This document shows positions 24,020 through 34,151 of a stretch of 64,000 nt of DNA, piece by piece. Where the stretch lies: the NCBI RefSeq assembly GCF_036013525.1, contig NZ_CP107853.1, positions 5,394,001 through 5,458,000 of the forward strand, in the 5' to 3' direction. The DNA comes from Nonomuraea sp. NBC_00507 (GTDB lineage Bacteria; Actinomycetota; Actinomycetes; Streptosporangiales; Streptosporangiaceae). Under the pieces are notes generated by a model. It was not told where the DNA came from. It was given only the letters and a program-made list of their open reading frames with translations, and ran no database searches. Numbering within the stretch: position 1 is the first letter of the stretch; each line of letters starts with the position of its first letter. The translations under genes and the position numbers were made by a program.

Positions 24020-25552
24020 ATGACCGAGCACATCTTGCGGATGAGCGGGATCACCAAGACGTTCCCAGGTGTCAAGGCGCTGCAGGACGTCAACCTGTCC
24101 GTCCGGCGGGGCGAGATCCACGCGATCTGCGGCGAGAACGGCGCCGGCAAGTCGACGCTGATGAAGGTGCTGTCCGGGGTCTACCCGCACGGCGAGTACG
24201 AGGGCGAGATCACCTTCGAGGGCAAGCGGAGCGAGTTCAGCGGCATCCGTGACAGCGAGCACGCCGGCATCGTCATCATCCACCAGGAGCTGGCGCTCAG
24301 CCCGCAGCTGTCGATCGCCGAGAACATCTTCCTCGGCAACGAGCGCGCCAAGCGCGGCGTCATCGACTGGAACCGCACCAACTACGAGGCCGGCGAGCTC
24401 ATGAAGCGGGTCGGCCTGCGAGAGAACCCGACGACGCCGATCTCCGACATCGGCGTGGGCAAGCAGCAGCTCGTCGAGATCGCCAAGGCGCTGTCGAAGG
24501 AGGTCAAGCTCCTCATTCTCGACGAGCCGACCGCCGCGCTCAACGACGACGACTCCGCCCACTTGCTGGGCCTCCTGCGCGGCCTGCGGGACGAGGGCAT
24601 CACATGCGTGATCATCTCCCACAAGCTGAACGAGGTCATCGCGATCGCCGACTCCGTCACGATCATCCGCGACGGGCGGACGATCGAGACGCTGGACATG
24701 GCCTCGGACCACGTGACCGAGGACCGCATCATCTCCGGCATGGTCGGCCGCGCGCTGGACAACCGTTTCCCGCCCCACGAGTCCACGATCGGGGAGGAGG
24801 CGCTGCGCATCGAGGACTGGACCGTCTACAGCCCCAGCCAACCAGGCAGGAAGGTGGTCGACGGAGCCAGTCTCACGTTGCGTCGCGGTGAGATCGTGGG
24901 CCTTGCGGGGCTGATGGGCGCCGGGCGCACCGAGCTGGCGATGAGCGTGTTCGGCCGCACGTACGGCGTGCACATCTCCGGCAAGATCTTCAAGGACGGC
25001 CGCCCGGTCGAGATCCGCAACGTGCAGGACGCGATCAGGCACGGCATCGCCTACGCCACCGAGGACCGCAAGAGGTACGGGCTCAACCTCATCGAGGACA
25101 TCAAGCGCAACATCAGCGCGGCCGGCCTCAAAGGCCTGTCCAAGCGGGGCTGGGTCAACGAGAACGAGGAATACCGGGTCGCCGAAGAGTTCCACCGGAG
25201 CATGAACATCAAGGCGCCCAGCGTCAACAGCGTCGTCGGCAAGCTCAGCGGCGGCAACCAGCAGAAGGTCGTGCTCTCCAAGTGGATCCTGACCGAGCCC
25301 GACGTGCTCATCCTCGACGAGCCGACCCGAGGCATCGACGTCGGCGCCAAGTACGAGATCTACACGATCATCAACCGCCTGGCCGACGAGGGCAAGGCCG
25401 TGCTGGTGATCTCTTCTGAGCTGCCCGAGCTGCTGGGCCTGTGCGACCGCATCTACACCCTCTCCGAGGGACGCATCACCGGCGAGGTGCCGCACCAGGA
25501 GGCCACGCAGGAACACCTCATGTACTTGATGACCAAGGGACAGGAAAGATGA
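24020..25552 (+). CDS. mmsA: MmsA/GguA-like sugar ABC transporter ATP-binding protein
   Basis: A 510-residue CUT2 tandem ATPase. The first domain has Walker [10 protein letters not shown] near residue 35 and [13 protein letters not shown]. The second has degenerate Walker [10 protein letters not shown] near residue 297, [16 protein letters not shown] and [14 protein letters not shown]. The start is set at ATG 24020 because GAGGGGC lies directly upstream; GTG 24008 is a weaker option. It overlaps the permease gene as ATGA. With chvE and mmsB it forms the multiple-monosaccharide importer and is distinct from the YtfR-like ATPase 5 kb upstream. Confidence 0.92.
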   Translation: MTEHILRMSGITKTFPGVKALQDVNLSVRRGEIHAICGENGAGKSTLMKVLSGVYPHGEYEGEITFEGKRSEFSGIRDSEHAGIVIIHQELALSPQLSIAENIFLGNERAKRGVIDWNRTNYEAGELMKRVGLRENPTTPISDIGVGKQQLVEIAKALSKEVKLLILDEPTAALNDDDSAHLLGLLRGLRDEGITCVIISHKLNEVIAIADSVTIIRDGRTIETLDMASDHVTEDRIISGMVGRALDNRFPPHESTIGEEALRIEDWTVYSPSQPGRKVVDGASLTLRRGEIVGLAGLMGAGRTELAMSVFGRTYGVHISGKIFKDGRPVEIRNVQDAIRHGIAYATEDRKRYGLNLIEDIKRNISAAGLKGLSKRGWVNENEEYRVAEEFHRSMNIKAPSVNSVVGKLSGGNQQKVVLSKWILTEPDVLILDEPTRGIDVGAKYEIYTIINRLADEGKAVLVISSELPELLGLCDRIYTLSEGRITGEVPHQEATQEHLMYLMTKGQER

Positions 25553-26808
25553 GTAGCATCACGCCCGCCGACGTGCAGGTCGGCGCCAAGGGCGACGGGG
25601 GAGCGCCACGGCAGCCGGGACGGGTGTCGCTCGGCGGACTGTCGCTGAACCTGCGTTCGAGCGGTATCTACATCGCCTTCGCGCTGATCATCGCGCTGTT
25701 CTCGGTGCTGACCGACGGCGCGCTGCTTCAGCCGCAGAACATCTCCAACATCATCGTCCAGAACTCCTACGTCCTGATCCTCGCGATCGGCATGATCCTG
25801 ATCATCATCGCCGGGCACATCGACCTGTCGGTCGGCTCGGTGGTGGCGGTCACCGGGGCGCTGGCCGCCGTGCTCATGGTCAACATGGGCATGCCGTGGC
25901 CGCTGGCGCTGCTCATCACGCTGGTGGCCGGCGCGCTGATCGGAGCCTGGCAGGGCTACTGGATCGCGTACTTCGGCATCCCCGCGTTCATCGTGACGCT
26001 GGCCGGCATGCTGCTGTTCCGGGCGCTCACCCTCACCGTGCTCGGCAACCAGGGCATCGGCCCGTTCCCCGACCAGGTCCGCACGCTGGCCAACGGCTTC
26101 ACCAACGGCTACCTCGGCAACATCGGCCTCGGCCCGCTCGGCGGCGCCGACCTGTTCAGCCTCCTCATCGGCCTGGTCGCGATCGCCGGCATGGTGACCT
26201 CGCAGTGGCGCACCCGGGGCGCCCGCAAGGGCTACGGCCAGTCGGTCGAGCCGATGGCGCTGTTCGTGCTGAAGATGGCGGCCGGGGCCGCGCTGATCCT
26301 CTTCCTCGTCGTGCAGCTGGCCCGCTTCAAGAACCTGCCGTGGGTGCTGGTGCTGCTGGCGGTGCTGGTGCTGGCGTACTCGCTGATGGCCAACCGCACG
26401 GTCTTCGGCCGGCAGATCTACGCCATCGGCGGCAACCTCCAGGCGGCCGTCATGTCCGGCGTGAAGGTCAAGTCGGTGGTCTTCTGGATCTTCGTGAACA
26501 TGGGCGTGTTGTCGGCGATCGCCGGCATCATCTTCGCCGGCCGGCTCAACCAGGCGGGTCCGACCGCTGGTAACAGCTTCGAGCTGGACGCCATCGCCGC
26601 GGCCTTCATCGGCGGCGCGGCCGTCCAGGGCGGCGTCGGCAAGGTGGTCGGCGCGATCACCGGCGGCCTGATCATGGCGGTCATCAACAACGGGATGTCC
26701 CTCATCGGCTCCCCGAGCGAGCGGGTCATGCTCGTCAAGGGCGCCGTGCTCCTCGCCGCTGTCGCGTTCGATGTCTGGACCAAGCGCAGGGCAGGCGCGT
26801 CGCGATAA
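25549..26808 (+). CDS. mmsB: MmsB/GguB-like sugar ABC transporter permease
   Basis: A 419-residue permease, longer than other CUT2 permeases because of an insertion of about 80 residues after helix 6 (around residues 170-250), which is typical of the GguB/MmsB subgroup. The motif [20 protein letters not shown] is near residue 85 and the coupling loop [18 protein letters not shown] near residue 290. Roughly 10 to 12 transmembrane segments are visible. A single permease suggests a homodimeric channel. The start overlaps mmsA, and the second LacI gene follows after 34 bp, probably in the same transcript. Confidence 0.92.
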   Translation: MSSITPADVQVGAKGDGGAPRQPGRVSLGGLSLNLRSSGIYIAFALIIALFSVLTDGALLQPQNISNIIVQNSYVLILAIGMILIIIAGHIDLSVGSVVAVTGALAAVLMVNMGMPWPLALLITLVAGALIGAWQGYWIAYFGIPAFIVTLAGMLLFRALTLTVLGNQGIGPFPDQVRTLANGFTNGYLGNIGLGPLGGADLFSLLIGLVAIAGMVTSQWRTRGARKGYGQSVEPMALFVLKMAAGAALILFLVVQLARFKNLPWVLVLLAVLVLAYSLMANRTVFGRQIYAIGGNLQAAVMSGVKVKSVVFWIFVNMGVLSAIAGIIFAGRLNQAGPTAGNSFELDAIAAAFIGGAAVQGGVGKVVGAITGGLIMAVINNGMSLIGSPSERVMLVKGAVLLAAVAFDVWTKRRAGASR

Positions 26809-26842
26809 GTAAGATCCTCGGAGCCCCGCGAAAGGAGAGACC

Positions 26843-27862
26843 GTGACCACCCCCAAACGTCGCCTCCCGGTCATGGCCGACGTGGCCAGGGAGGCAGGCG
26901 TATCGCATCAGACGGTCTCCCGGGTGCTCAATGACCACCCGAACGTCCGGCCCGGCACCAGAGCCAGGGTGGAGGAGGCGATCACCAGGCTGGGCTACCG
27001 GCGCAACCTGGTCGCCCGCGCCCTGGTCACCAAGCGGTCCCGGACGCTCGGCGTGGTCAGCTTCGACACCACGCTGTACGGCCCGGCCAGCACGATCTAC
27101 GGCATCGAGCAGGCGGCCAGGACCGCGGGCTACTTCGTCAGCATCGTGAGCCTGAAGACGATCGACGCCCACAATGTGCGCGACGCCATCGACTACCTCA
27201 CCGAGCAGGGCGTGGACGGCGTCGTGGTGGTCGCGCCGCAACTGTCGGCCACGGCCGCTCTGGAGGGGCTGCCGCCCGGCATGCCGGCGGTGGCGGTCGA
27301 GGGCACCACCTACCGGGCCGACGTGTCGGCGGTCTGCATCGATCAGGTCGAGGGCGCCAAGCTCGCCACGCGGCACCTGCTGGAGCAGGGCCACGAGACG
27401 GTCTGGCACGTCAGCGGCCCGCCGGAGTGGCTGGAGACCGAGGGCCGGCTCCAGGGCTGGCGCGCCGCCCTGGAGGAGGCCGGCCGGCCGGTGCCCGAGC
27501 CGCTGGCCGGTGACTGGAGCCCGCGCGCCGGTTACGAGGCGGGCAAGAGCCTGGCCGCGATGGACGGCGTCACCGCCGTCTTCGCGGCCAACGACCAGAT
27601 GGCGCTCGGCGTGTTGCGCGCGCTCGGCGAGCTGGGCGTGCGGGTCCCCGAGCAGATCAGCGTGGTCGGCTTCGACGACATCCCCGAGTCCGAATTCTTC
27701 TCGCCACCGCTCACGACCGTCAGACAGGACTTCGACGTGGTAGGCAGGCACTGCATCGAGGTGCTGCTGCGGCAGATCGATGTGGGCCACACCGCGTTCG
27801 AGCGTCTGGTCGTGAGACCCAGCTTCGTGGTGAGGTCGAGTACAGCCTGTGCCGGTAGATGA
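26843..27862 (+). CDS. LacI-family transcriptional regulator (arabinose repressor candidate 2)
   Basis: A 339-residue LacI protein closely similar to the one at 16874 along its whole length, with the same HTH (MADVAREAGVSHQTVSRVLN, then HPNVR). Differences cluster in the effector-binding core, for example KTIDAHN versus KSIDKGG. GTG 26843 follows AAAGGAG. It lies between the chvE-mmsAB genes and araBDA. No operator of its own is seen in the 34-bp gap, so it is probably read through from the importer operon and thus induced with it. Both repressors may bind the same sites, or form mixed dimers, with different inducers. Confidence 0.9.
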   Translation: MTTPKRRLPVMADVAREAGVSHQTVSRVLNDHPNVRPGTRARVEEAITRLGYRRNLVARALVTKRSRTLGVVSFDTTLYGPASTIYGIEQAARTAGYFVSIVSLKTIDAHNVRDAIDYLTEQGVDGVVVVAPQLSATAALEGLPPGMPAVAVEGTTYRADVSAVCIDQVEGAKLATRHLLEQGHETVWHVSGPPEWLETEGRLQGWRAALEEAGRPVPEPLAGDWSPRAGYEAGKSLAAMDGVTAVFAANDQMALGVLRALGELGVRVPEQISVVGFDDIPESEFFSPPLTTVRQDFDVVGRHCIEVLLRQIDVGHTAFERLVVRPSFVVRSSTACAGR

Positions 27863-27897
27863 TGGGCATGCCCCCGGAAACCCCCTCTGGAGTTCAA

Positions 27898-27911
27898 TGT
27901 GAACGCTAACA
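27898..27911 (+). promoter_or_regulatory. Arabinose operator overlapping the araB start codon
   Basis: TGTGAACGCTAACA covers the last base before the araB start and the first 13 bases of the gene (GTG AAC GCT AAC). As a reverse complement it is identical to the operator at 17931-17944. The position would block either promoter escape from the 36-bp gap or read-through from the upstream LacI gene. Confidence 0.75.
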
Positions 27912-29536
27912 ATTACGTGGTCGGAGTCGACTTCGGCACGCTGTCCGGGCGTGCGGTCGTCGTCCGCGTGAGCGACGGCGCCGAGCTGGGCAGCGCCGTC
28001 CACGAGTACACCCACCGCGTCATCGAGCAGACCCTCCCCGGCTCCGGCATGAAGCTGGGCCCGGACTGGGCGCTGCAGTCGCCGCAGGACTGGATCGACG
28101 TGCTCAAGATCGCCGTGCCCGCGGCCATCGCCGCCGCCGGCGTCGAGCCCGAGCAGGTCATCGGCATCGGCACCGACTTCACCGCCTGCACCGTCCTGCC
28201 GACCACGGCCGACGGCACGCCCCTGTGCTTCGAGACGCCCGAGCTGCCGCACGCCTGGCCGAAGCTCTGGAAGCACCATGCCGCGCAGCCGCACGCCGAC
28301 CGGATCAACGAGCTGGCCGCGCGCCGTGGCGAGAGCTGGCTGCCGCGTTACGGCGGCAAGATCTCCTCCGAGTGGGAGTTCGCCAAGGGCCTGCAGCTGC
28401 TGGAGGAGGCCCCGGACGTCTACGCCAGGGCCGAGCGCTGGATCGAGGCCGCCGACTGGATCATCTGGCAGCTCACCGGCGTGGAGAGCCGCAACATCTG
28501 CACGGTCGGCTACAAGGGCATCTTCCAGGACGGCGTCTACCCGTCGGAGGAGTTCCTGGCCGAGCTGAACCCGGGCTTCGCCGGCTTCGTCGGCAAGCTC
28601 GCCACCGGCCAGGTCGGTGACGACGTGGGCGGCGTCACGGTCGCCCCGCTCGGCGGCCTCGCCGGCCGGCTGACCGATCAGGCCGCCGCGTGGACGGGCC
28701 TGCCCGAGGGCGTCGCGGTGGTCGTCGGCAACGTGGACGCCCACGTCACCAACGCCGCCGCCGACGCCGTGCGGCCCGGCCAGATGGTGGCCATCATGGG
28801 CACCTCGACCTGCCACGTCATGCCCAGCGACCAGCACGCCGAGGTGCCCGGCATGTGCGGTGTCGTACGCGACGGCATCGTCCCGGGCCTGTGGGGGTAC
28901 GAGGCCGGTCAGTCCGCGGTCGGCGACATCTTCGCCTGGTTCGTGGACACCTTCGGGACCGACGGGCACGAAGCCCTCACGGCGCTGGCCGAGAAGCAGG
29001 CGGTGGGCCAGCACGGGCTGGTGGCGCTGGACTGGTTCGGCGGCAACCGCTCGGTGCTCGTGGACCACAACCTCTCCGGTGTGATCATCGGCCAGACCCT
29101 GGCCACCAAGCCGGAAGACGTCTATCGCGCCCTCATCGAGTCCACCGCGTTCGGCGCCCGCATGATCGTGGAGACCTTCGAGAAGTCGGGCGTGCCCGTC
29201 GAGGAGTTCATCGTCGCCGGCGGCCTGCTCAAGAACCCCTTCCTCATGCAGGTCTACGCCGACGTGCTGCGCCGCCCGCTGTCGGTCATCGGCTCCGACC
29301 AGGGGCCCGCGCTCGGCTCGGCCATCCACGCGGCCGTCGCCGCCGGCGCCTACCCGGGCATCGAGGAGGCCGCTGCGGCCATGGGCAAGCGCACCGAGGC
29401 CGCGTACGTGCCCGACGAGGCCCGTGCGGATGCCTACGACCGGCTCTACGCCGAATACCGCAGGCTCCACGACTTCTTCGCTGACGGACAGATGCTGCAC
29501 ACGCTGCGCGCGATCAGGAACGAGGCACACGCATGA
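27899..29536 (+). CDS. araB: L-ribulokinase
   Basis: A 545-residue FGGY-family sugar kinase that phosphorylates L-ribulose at C5 with ATP. The N-terminal VVGVDFGTLSGRAVVV phosphate-binding loop, the GIGTDFTACTVLPTTADGTPL block with its catalytic Asp region, the WKHHAAQPHADRIN segment and the C-terminal IVAGGLLKNPFLMQVYADVL signature are characteristic of AraB. Length matches the family. GTG 27899 is the only start near the conserved N-terminus and lies inside the operator. The stop overlaps araD by ATGA, so araBDA is a coupled operon. Confidence 0.97.
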   Translation: MNANNYVVGVDFGTLSGRAVVVRVSDGAELGSAVHEYTHRVIEQTLPGSGMKLGPDWALQSPQDWIDVLKIAVPAAIAAAGVEPEQVIGIGTDFTACTVLPTTADGTPLCFETPELPHAWPKLWKHHAAQPHADRINELAARRGESWLPRYGGKISSEWEFAKGLQLLEEAPDVYARAERWIEAADWIIWQLTGVESRNICTVGYKGIFQDGVYPSEEFLAELNPGFAGFVGKLATGQVGDDVGGVTVAPLGGLAGRLTDQAAAWTGLPEGVAVVVGNVDAHVTNAAADAVRPGQMVAIMGTSTCHVMPSDQHAEVPGMCGVVRDGIVPGLWGYEAGQSAVGDIFAWFVDTFGTDGHEALTALAEKQAVGQHGLVALDWFGGNRSVLVDHNLSGVIIGQTLATKPEDVYRALIESTAFGARMIVETFEKSGVPVEEFIVAGGLLKNPFLMQVYADVLRRPLSVIGSDQGPALGSAIHAAVAAGAYPGIEEAAAAMGKRTEAAYVPDEARADAYDRLYAEYRRLHDFFADGQMLHTLRAIRNEAHA

Positions 29537-30180
29537 GAAAGATTGTCGCTGACCTGCATGCCGAGCTGGTCCGCTACAACCTTGTCGTCTGGACTGCTGG
29601 AAACGTTTCCGGCAGGATCCCGGGCGAGGACCTGTTCGTCATCAAGCCGTCCGGGGTCTCCTACGACGAGCTGACGCCGGAGAACATGGTCGTGTGCGAT
29701 CTCGACGGCAACCTCGTGGAGGGCGAGCACGCGCCGTCCAGCGACACCGCCGCGCACGCCTACGTCTACCGCAACATGCCGGACGTCGGCGGCGTCGTGC
29801 ACACCCACTCGACGTACGCCTCCGCCTGGGCCGCCCTCGGCGAGCCCATCCCGTGCGTGCTGACCGCGATGGCCGACGAGTTCGGCGGCGAGATCCCGAT
29901 CGGCCCGTTCGCGCTGATCGGCGACGACTCCATCGGTCAGGGCATCGTCGAGACGCTCAAGGGGCACCGCTCGAAGGCCGTGCTCATGCAGAACCACGGC
30001 GTGTTCAGCATCGGCAAGGACCCGAAGTCCGCGGTGAAGGCGGCCGTGATGTGCGAGGACGTGGCGCGTACCGTGCACGTGGCCCGCCAGCTCGGCGCCC
30101 CGCTGCCCATCGCGCAGGACGACATCGACCGCCTCTACGACCGCTATCAGAACGTCTACGGACAGAGGAGCCCGCGTTGA
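29533..30180 (+). CDS. araD: L-ribulose-5-phosphate 4-epimerase
   Basis: A 215-residue class II aldolase-fold epimerase that converts L-ribulose 5-phosphate to D-xylulose 5-phosphate. GNVSGR near residue 23 binds phosphate, [10 protein letters not shown] follows, the zinc ligands are in VVHTHSTYA near residue 94, and MQNHGVF near residue 155 supplies the third histidine. The gene overlaps araB and araA. The codons for GNVS are GGA AAC GTT TCC, a perfect palindrome with two codons rarely used in this window. Confidence 0.95.
   Translation: MRKIVADLHAELVRYNLVVWTAGNVSGRIPGEDLFVIKPSGVSYDELTPENMVVCDLDGNLVEGEHAPSSDTAAHAYVYRNMPDVGGVVHTHSTYASAWAALGEPIPCVLTAMADEFGGEIPIGPFALIGDDSIGQGIVETLKGHRSKAVLMQNHGVFSIGKDPKSAVKAAVMCEDVARTVHVARQLGAPLPIAQDDIDRLYDRYQNVYGQRSPR
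29599..29610 (+). promoter_or_regulatory. Intragenic GGAAACGTTTCC palindrome in araD
   Basis: A perfect 12-bp palindrome lies 67 bp into araD and resembles LacI-family operator cores of the AAACGTTT type. It differs from the TGTTARCG arabinose operators, so a different regulator would be expected. It coincides with a conserved protein motif, so function as DNA is uncertain. Confidence 0.35.
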
Positions 30181-31631
30181 AGATTTGGTTTCTGACCGGC
30201 AGCCAGGGACTGTACGGCGAGGACACGCTGCGGCAGGTGGCCGAGCAGTCGCAGCGTATCGCCGAGCAGCTGCCCGTCTCCGTCGAGTGGAAGCCCGTGC
30301 TCACCGACGCCGCCGCGATCCGGCGGATCATGCTCGAGGCCAACGCGGACGACTCGTGCGCCGGCGTGATCGCGTGGATGCACACGTTCTCCCCGGCCAA
30401 GATGTGGATCGCCGGCCTCGACGCGCTGCGTAAGCCGCTGCTGCACCTGCACACCCAGGCCAATGTCGAGCTCCCGTGGAGCACCATCGACATGGACTTC
30501 ATGAACCTCAACCAGGCCGCCCACGGCGACCGCGAGTTCGGCCACATCCAGACCCGCGTGGGCGTGCCGCGCAAGACCGTCGCCGGGCACGTCAGCGACC
30601 CGGCGGTGGGCGAGCGCATCATGACCTGGGTGCGCGCCGCGACGGGCCTGGCCGAGGTCCGCACGCTCAAGCTCGTGCGTTTCGGCGACAACATGCGCGA
30701 CGTGGCCGTCACCGAGGGCGACAAGGTCGAGGCCCAGCTGCGCTTCGGCGTCTCGGTCAACACCTACGGCGTCAACGACCTGGTCGAGGCCGTGGACGCG
30801 GCCTCCGACGCCGACGTGACCGCGCTGGTCAAGGAGTACGCCGAGCAGTACACCGTCGCGCCCGAGTTGCTCAGCGAGCGCAACGAGTCGCTGCGCTACG
30901 CGGCCAGGATCGAGCTGGGCCTGCGGAGCTTCCTCGAGGCCGGCGGCTACAAGGCGTTCACCACCAACTTCGAGGACCTCGGCGGCCTGCGCCAGCTCCC
31001 CGGCCTGGCCGTGCAGCGGCTCATGGCCGACGGGTACGGCTTCGGCGGCGAGGGCGACTGGAAGACCTCGGTCCTGCTGCGCACGCTCAAGGCCATGACG
31101 CCCGGCGGCACCTCCTTCATGGAGGACTACACCTACGACCTGACGCCCGGCAATGAGCTCATCCTCGGCGCGCACATGCTGGAGGTCTGCCCGTCCATCG
31201 CGGCCGGCACGCCGTCGTGCGAGATCCACCCGCTGGGCATCGGCGGCAGGGAGGACCCGGTCCGGCTGGTGTTCGACGCCGAGCCGGGACCCGGCATCGT
31301 CGTGGGCCTGGCCGACATGGGCGACAGGTTCCGCCTGGTGGCCAACGAGATCGACATCGTGGCGCCGCCGCAGCCGCTGCCCAAGCTGCCGGTGGCCCGC
31401 GCGGTGTGGAGCCCTCGCCCCAACCTGCGGACGTCCACGGAGTCGTGGCTGACCGCCGGCGCCCCGCACCACACGGTGCTGTCCACGGCCGTCGGCCGGG
31501 CGGAGCTGACCGACCTCGCCGACATGCTCGGCGTGGAGCTGCTGGTCATCGACGCCGACACCACGACCGAGCGGTTCACCAAGGAGTTGCGCTGGAACCA
31601 GGCGTACTACCGCCTGGCCCAGGGCCTCTAA
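30177..31631 (+). CDS. araA: L-arabinose isomerase
   Basis: A 484-residue isomerase that interconverts L-arabinose and L-ribulose with a bound metal. The N-terminal [16 protein letters not shown], the central [15 protein letters not shown], and the C-terminal GEGDWKTS with FMEDYTYDL and [11 protein letters not shown] match AraA. Metal ligands include Glu and His in these blocks. The gene begins with TTG at 30177, overlapping the araD stop (TTGA), after a good AGAGGAG site; no ATG or GTG fits the conserved N-terminus. It ends the operon and overlaps by 4 bp the convergent gene at 31628. Confidence 0.97.
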   Translation: MKIWFLTGSQGLYGEDTLRQVAEQSQRIAEQLPVSVEWKPVLTDAAAIRRIMLEANADDSCAGVIAWMHTFSPAKMWIAGLDALRKPLLHLHTQANVELPWSTIDMDFMNLNQAAHGDREFGHIQTRVGVPRKTVAGHVSDPAVGERIMTWVRAATGLAEVRTLKLVRFGDNMRDVAVTEGDKVEAQLRFGVSVNTYGVNDLVEAVDAASDADVTALVKEYAEQYTVAPELLSERNESLRYAARIELGLRSFLEAGGYKAFTTNFEDLGGLRQLPGLAVQRLMADGYGFGGEGDWKTSVLLRTLKAMTPGGTSFMEDYTYDLTPGNELILGAHMLEVCPSIAAGTPSCEIHPLGIGGREDPVRLVFDAEPGPGIVVGLADMGDRFRLVANEIDIVAPPQPLPKLPVARAVWSPRPNLRTSTESWLTAGAPHHTVLSTAVGRAELTDLADMLGVELLVIDADTTTERFTKELRWNQAYYRLAQGL

Positions 31632-31975
31632 TCCTCGTCGGCGGGTTTCTTCGGGGCGTTCCTGCGCTGCTCCTCGGCACGTTCGCGGCAGCGGCGCAGG
31701 AACTCCTCGTCGTCGTCCGGGTTGGTCGCGGCGAACCGGCCCGGGCGGTCGTACTCGGGAAACGCGCTGGGCCGCGTCGGCGTCTCAGCCCGCTGCGGCC
31801 GCCCCGCCACCAGCCAGATGATCGAGCCGACCAGCGGGAACAACAACACGATCACCACCCACGCGATCTTGGGCAGATTACGGCAGAGCGTGTCCGGCGT
31901 GGTGATCACGTCGAAGAGGCAGTAGAGCCAGAGCACGAGCGTGACCAGGCCGAGAGCCTGGGACAGATAGAGCAC
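31628..31975 (-). CDS. PLDc_N-type small membrane protein
   Basis: A 115-residue protein with two transmembrane helices (about residues 3-25 and 36-57) forming the phospholipase-D nuclease N-terminal domain pattern: [22 protein letters not shown], then [22 protein letters not shown]. No HKD catalytic motif follows. Instead there is a charged tail rich in Asp, Glu and Arg. Such proteins are common in actinobacteria and their role is unknown. GTG 31975 has CGGAGGTG upstream. It is convergent with araA. Confidence 0.82.
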   Translation of the reverse strand: MLYLSQALGLVTLVLWLYCLFDVITTPDTLCRNLPKIAWVVIVLLFPLVGSIIWLVAGRPQRAETPTRPSAFPEYDRPGRFAATNPDDDEEFLRRCRERAEEQRRNAPKKPADED

Positions 31976-32055
31976 GGCACACCTCCGTCAGCGGGTCATG
32001 AAACTAGCGACACCCGGCCGGGCTGACAAGGTGTTCGCTGTGGGAAGGTAAGGCC

Positions 32056-33264
32056 GTGACGCTGACCAACTGGGCGGGAAACACCGCATTCCGGGCACGA
32101 GACGTTCATCACCCGACCTCGCTCGACGAGCTCCAGCGGCTCGTCTCGGCCAGTTCCCAGGTGCGGGCGCTGGGGAGCGGCCACTCGTTCAACGACGTCG
32201 CGGACACCACCGGCGACCTGGTGGTCCTCGACCGGATGCCGGACGCTGTGGAGATCGACAGTGCGGCGGCCCAGGTGCGGGTGCCCGCGCGCATGACGTA
32301 CGCGCGGCTCGCGCCGATCCTGCACCAGGCCGGCTTCGCGCTGGCGAACATGGCCTCGCTGCCGCACATCTCCGTGGCCGGCTCGGTCGCGACCGGCACG
32401 CACGGCTCCGGCGACACGATCCAGGGGCTGGCCGCCGCCGTGGCGTCGCTCGACCTCGTCACCGCCGACGGCTCGGTGCTCACCCTGTCGCGCGGCGACG
32501 CCGACTTCCCCGGCGCGGTCGTGGCGCTGGGCGCCCTCGGCGTCGTGACGTCGCTGACGCTCGACCTGGTGCCCGCCTTCGAGGTGCGCCAATACGTCCG
32601 CGAGGGCCTGTCCGTCGACGCGCTCACCGACTTCGACGAGATCATGTCGAGCGGCTACAGCGTCAGCCTCTTCACCGACTGGCGCGACACCCGCGTCTGG
32701 CTGAAGCGCACCGAGGAGCTGACCAGCCCCGACTGGTACGGCACCCGCCCTGCCGACGCCCCACGCCACCCGCTGCCGGCCATGCCGGCCGACAGCTGCA
32801 CTCTCCAGCTCGGCGTGCCGGGACCGTGGCACGAGCGCCTGCCGCACTTCCGCCCCGACTTCGAGCCCAGCGGCGCGGGCGACGAGCTGCAGTCGGAGCT
32901 GATCCTTCCGAGGGAGCACGCCGTCAAGGCGCTCCGCGAGCTGTACGCGATCGGCGACAGGATCCGCCCCGTCCTGCAGATTTCGGAGGTCCGCTCGATC
33001 GCCGCCGACGACCTGTGGCTCAGCCCCTTCCGCGGGCGTGACAGCGTGGGGATCCACTTCACCTGGGTCAAGGACCTGGCAGGTGTGCTGCCGGTGCTGG
33101 AGTTGGTGGAGGAGACGCTGGCGCCGTTCGACCCCCGCCCGCACTGGGGCAAGCTGTTCACCCGGTGGCCGTCCTGCCCGGACCGGTTCCGCTCGCTGGC
33201 GCGGCGGCTGGACCCGGCGGGCACGTTCGCCAACGACTTCACGCGGATACTTCTGGGGGAGTAG
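32056..33264 (+). CDS. FAD-dependent alditol/xylitol oxidase-like enzyme
   Basis: A 402-residue VAO-family flavoprotein. The N-terminal NWAGNTAFRARDVHHPTSLD and the GSGHSFND motif, whose His near residue 43 is the covalent FAD attachment site in AldO-type alditol oxidases, are present. The C-terminal HWGKLFTRWP and DPAGTFANDF also match. AldO enzymes oxidise xylitol, sorbitol or related polyols to aldoses with hydrogen peroxide formation. Being next to araA suggests a link to pentitol metabolism, but no arabinose operator is found here. GTG 32056 follows GGGAAGGTAAGG. Confidence 0.88.
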   Translation: MTLTNWAGNTAFRARDVHHPTSLDELQRLVSASSQVRALGSGHSFNDVADTTGDLVVLDRMPDAVEIDSAAAQVRVPARMTYARLAPILHQAGFALANMASLPHISVAGSVATGTHGSGDTIQGLAAAVASLDLVTADGSVLTLSRGDADFPGAVVALGALGVVTSLTLDLVPAFEVRQYVREGLSVDALTDFDEIMSSGYSVSLFTDWRDTRVWLKRTEELTSPDWYGTRPADAPRHPLPAMPADSCTLQLGVPGPWHERLPHFRPDFEPSGAGDELQSELILPREHAVKALRELYAIGDRIRPVLQISEVRSIAADDLWLSPFRGRDSVGIHFTWVKDLAGVLPVLELVEETLAPFDPRPHWGKLFTRWPSCPDRFRSLARRLDPAGTFANDFTRILLGE

Positions 33265-33353
33265 TCCGCCCCGGGCGGCTGCACCGCCGGATGTAGCCGG
33301 TCACCGGCCCCCGGGACGATGTCATCGGGGTGCCGGTCGGCGATCGTTAGGGC

Positions 33354-34124
33354 ATGACCGATCACCTGTTCAGGTTCGGCGCGGTCGCCGGACACGCCCC
33401 CGACTGGACCGGCCTGGCCCGCCGGGCCGAGGACCTCGGCTACGCCACGCTGCTGGTGCCCGACACGCTCGGCACCCTCTCGCCCTTCACCGCCTGCGCC
33501 GCGGCCGCCGCGGTCACGACGACCCTGCGCGTCGGCACGTACGTGCTGAGCGTCGCCAACCGCACCCCGCGCGCCATGGCGTGGGAGACCGCCACCTTGC
33601 AGACCCTCACCGGCGGGCGGTTCGAGCTGGGCCTCGGCGCCGGCCGGCCGGACGCCGAACGCGACGCCGCCGAGCTCGGCGTCAGGTTCGGCACGCCGAG
33701 CGAGCGGATCGAGCGGCTCTCCGAGACCATCGACGCCGTCAAGGACGTGCCCATCCTGCTCGCCGCGTCCGGCACCCGGCTGCTCAGGCTGGCCGCGGCC
33801 AGGGCCGACACGGTCGCTCTCGGCGTGCCCCCACAAGCCACAGAGGAGCAGGTGGCGGCGAAGCTGGACGAGCTGTACGAGCTGGCCGGCGACCGCTTCG
33901 ACGATCTCGAGCTCGGCATGAACCTCGCCGCCGCCGGCACCGAGCCGCCCGCCTGGCTCGGCTCCCTCGACGACTCCGCCACCGGCGTGCTCCGGGGGAC
34001 GCCCGGCGAGATGGCCGACGTCCTGCTGCGGCGCAGGGACCGGCTCGGGGTCTCGTACGTGTCGGTGAACGCCCAATGCCTGGACGCCTTCGCGCCGGTG
34101 GTGGAGCGCCTCACCGGTACCTGA
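33354..34124 (+). CDS. LLM-class F420-dependent oxidoreductase
   Basis: A 256-residue luciferase-like monooxygenase-fold protein with FRFGAVAGHAPDWTGLARRAEDLGYATLLVPD at the start, a central TLTGGRFELGLGAGRPDAE motif near residue 84 and a C-terminal PGEMADVLLRRRDRLGVSYV helix. This pattern corresponds to the short actinobacterial LLM group thought to use coenzyme F420. The substrate is unknown. It is monocistronic with 88 bp upstream and is followed closely by the DUF3224 gene. Confidence 0.85.
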   Translation: MTDHLFRFGAVAGHAPDWTGLARRAEDLGYATLLVPDTLGTLSPFTACAAAAAVTTTLRVGTYVLSVANRTPRAMAWETATLQTLTGGRFELGLGAGRPDAERDAAELGVRFGTPSERIERLSETIDAVKDVPILLAASGTRLLRLAAARADTVALGVPPQATEEQVAAKLDELYELAGDRFDDLELGMNLAAAGTEPPAWLGSLDDSATGVLRGTPGEMADVLLRRRDRLGVSYVSVNAQCLDAFAPVVERLTGT

Positions 34125-34151
34125 CGGAAGCTGACAGGTAAGCCCGGCACG

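Noticed and set aside
26735..29530. Minus-strand frame of more than 900 codons opposite the second LacI gene and araB
   Set aside because: It mirrors the codon third positions of the true genes and has low-complexity Gly/Arg/His-rich sequence without motifs.
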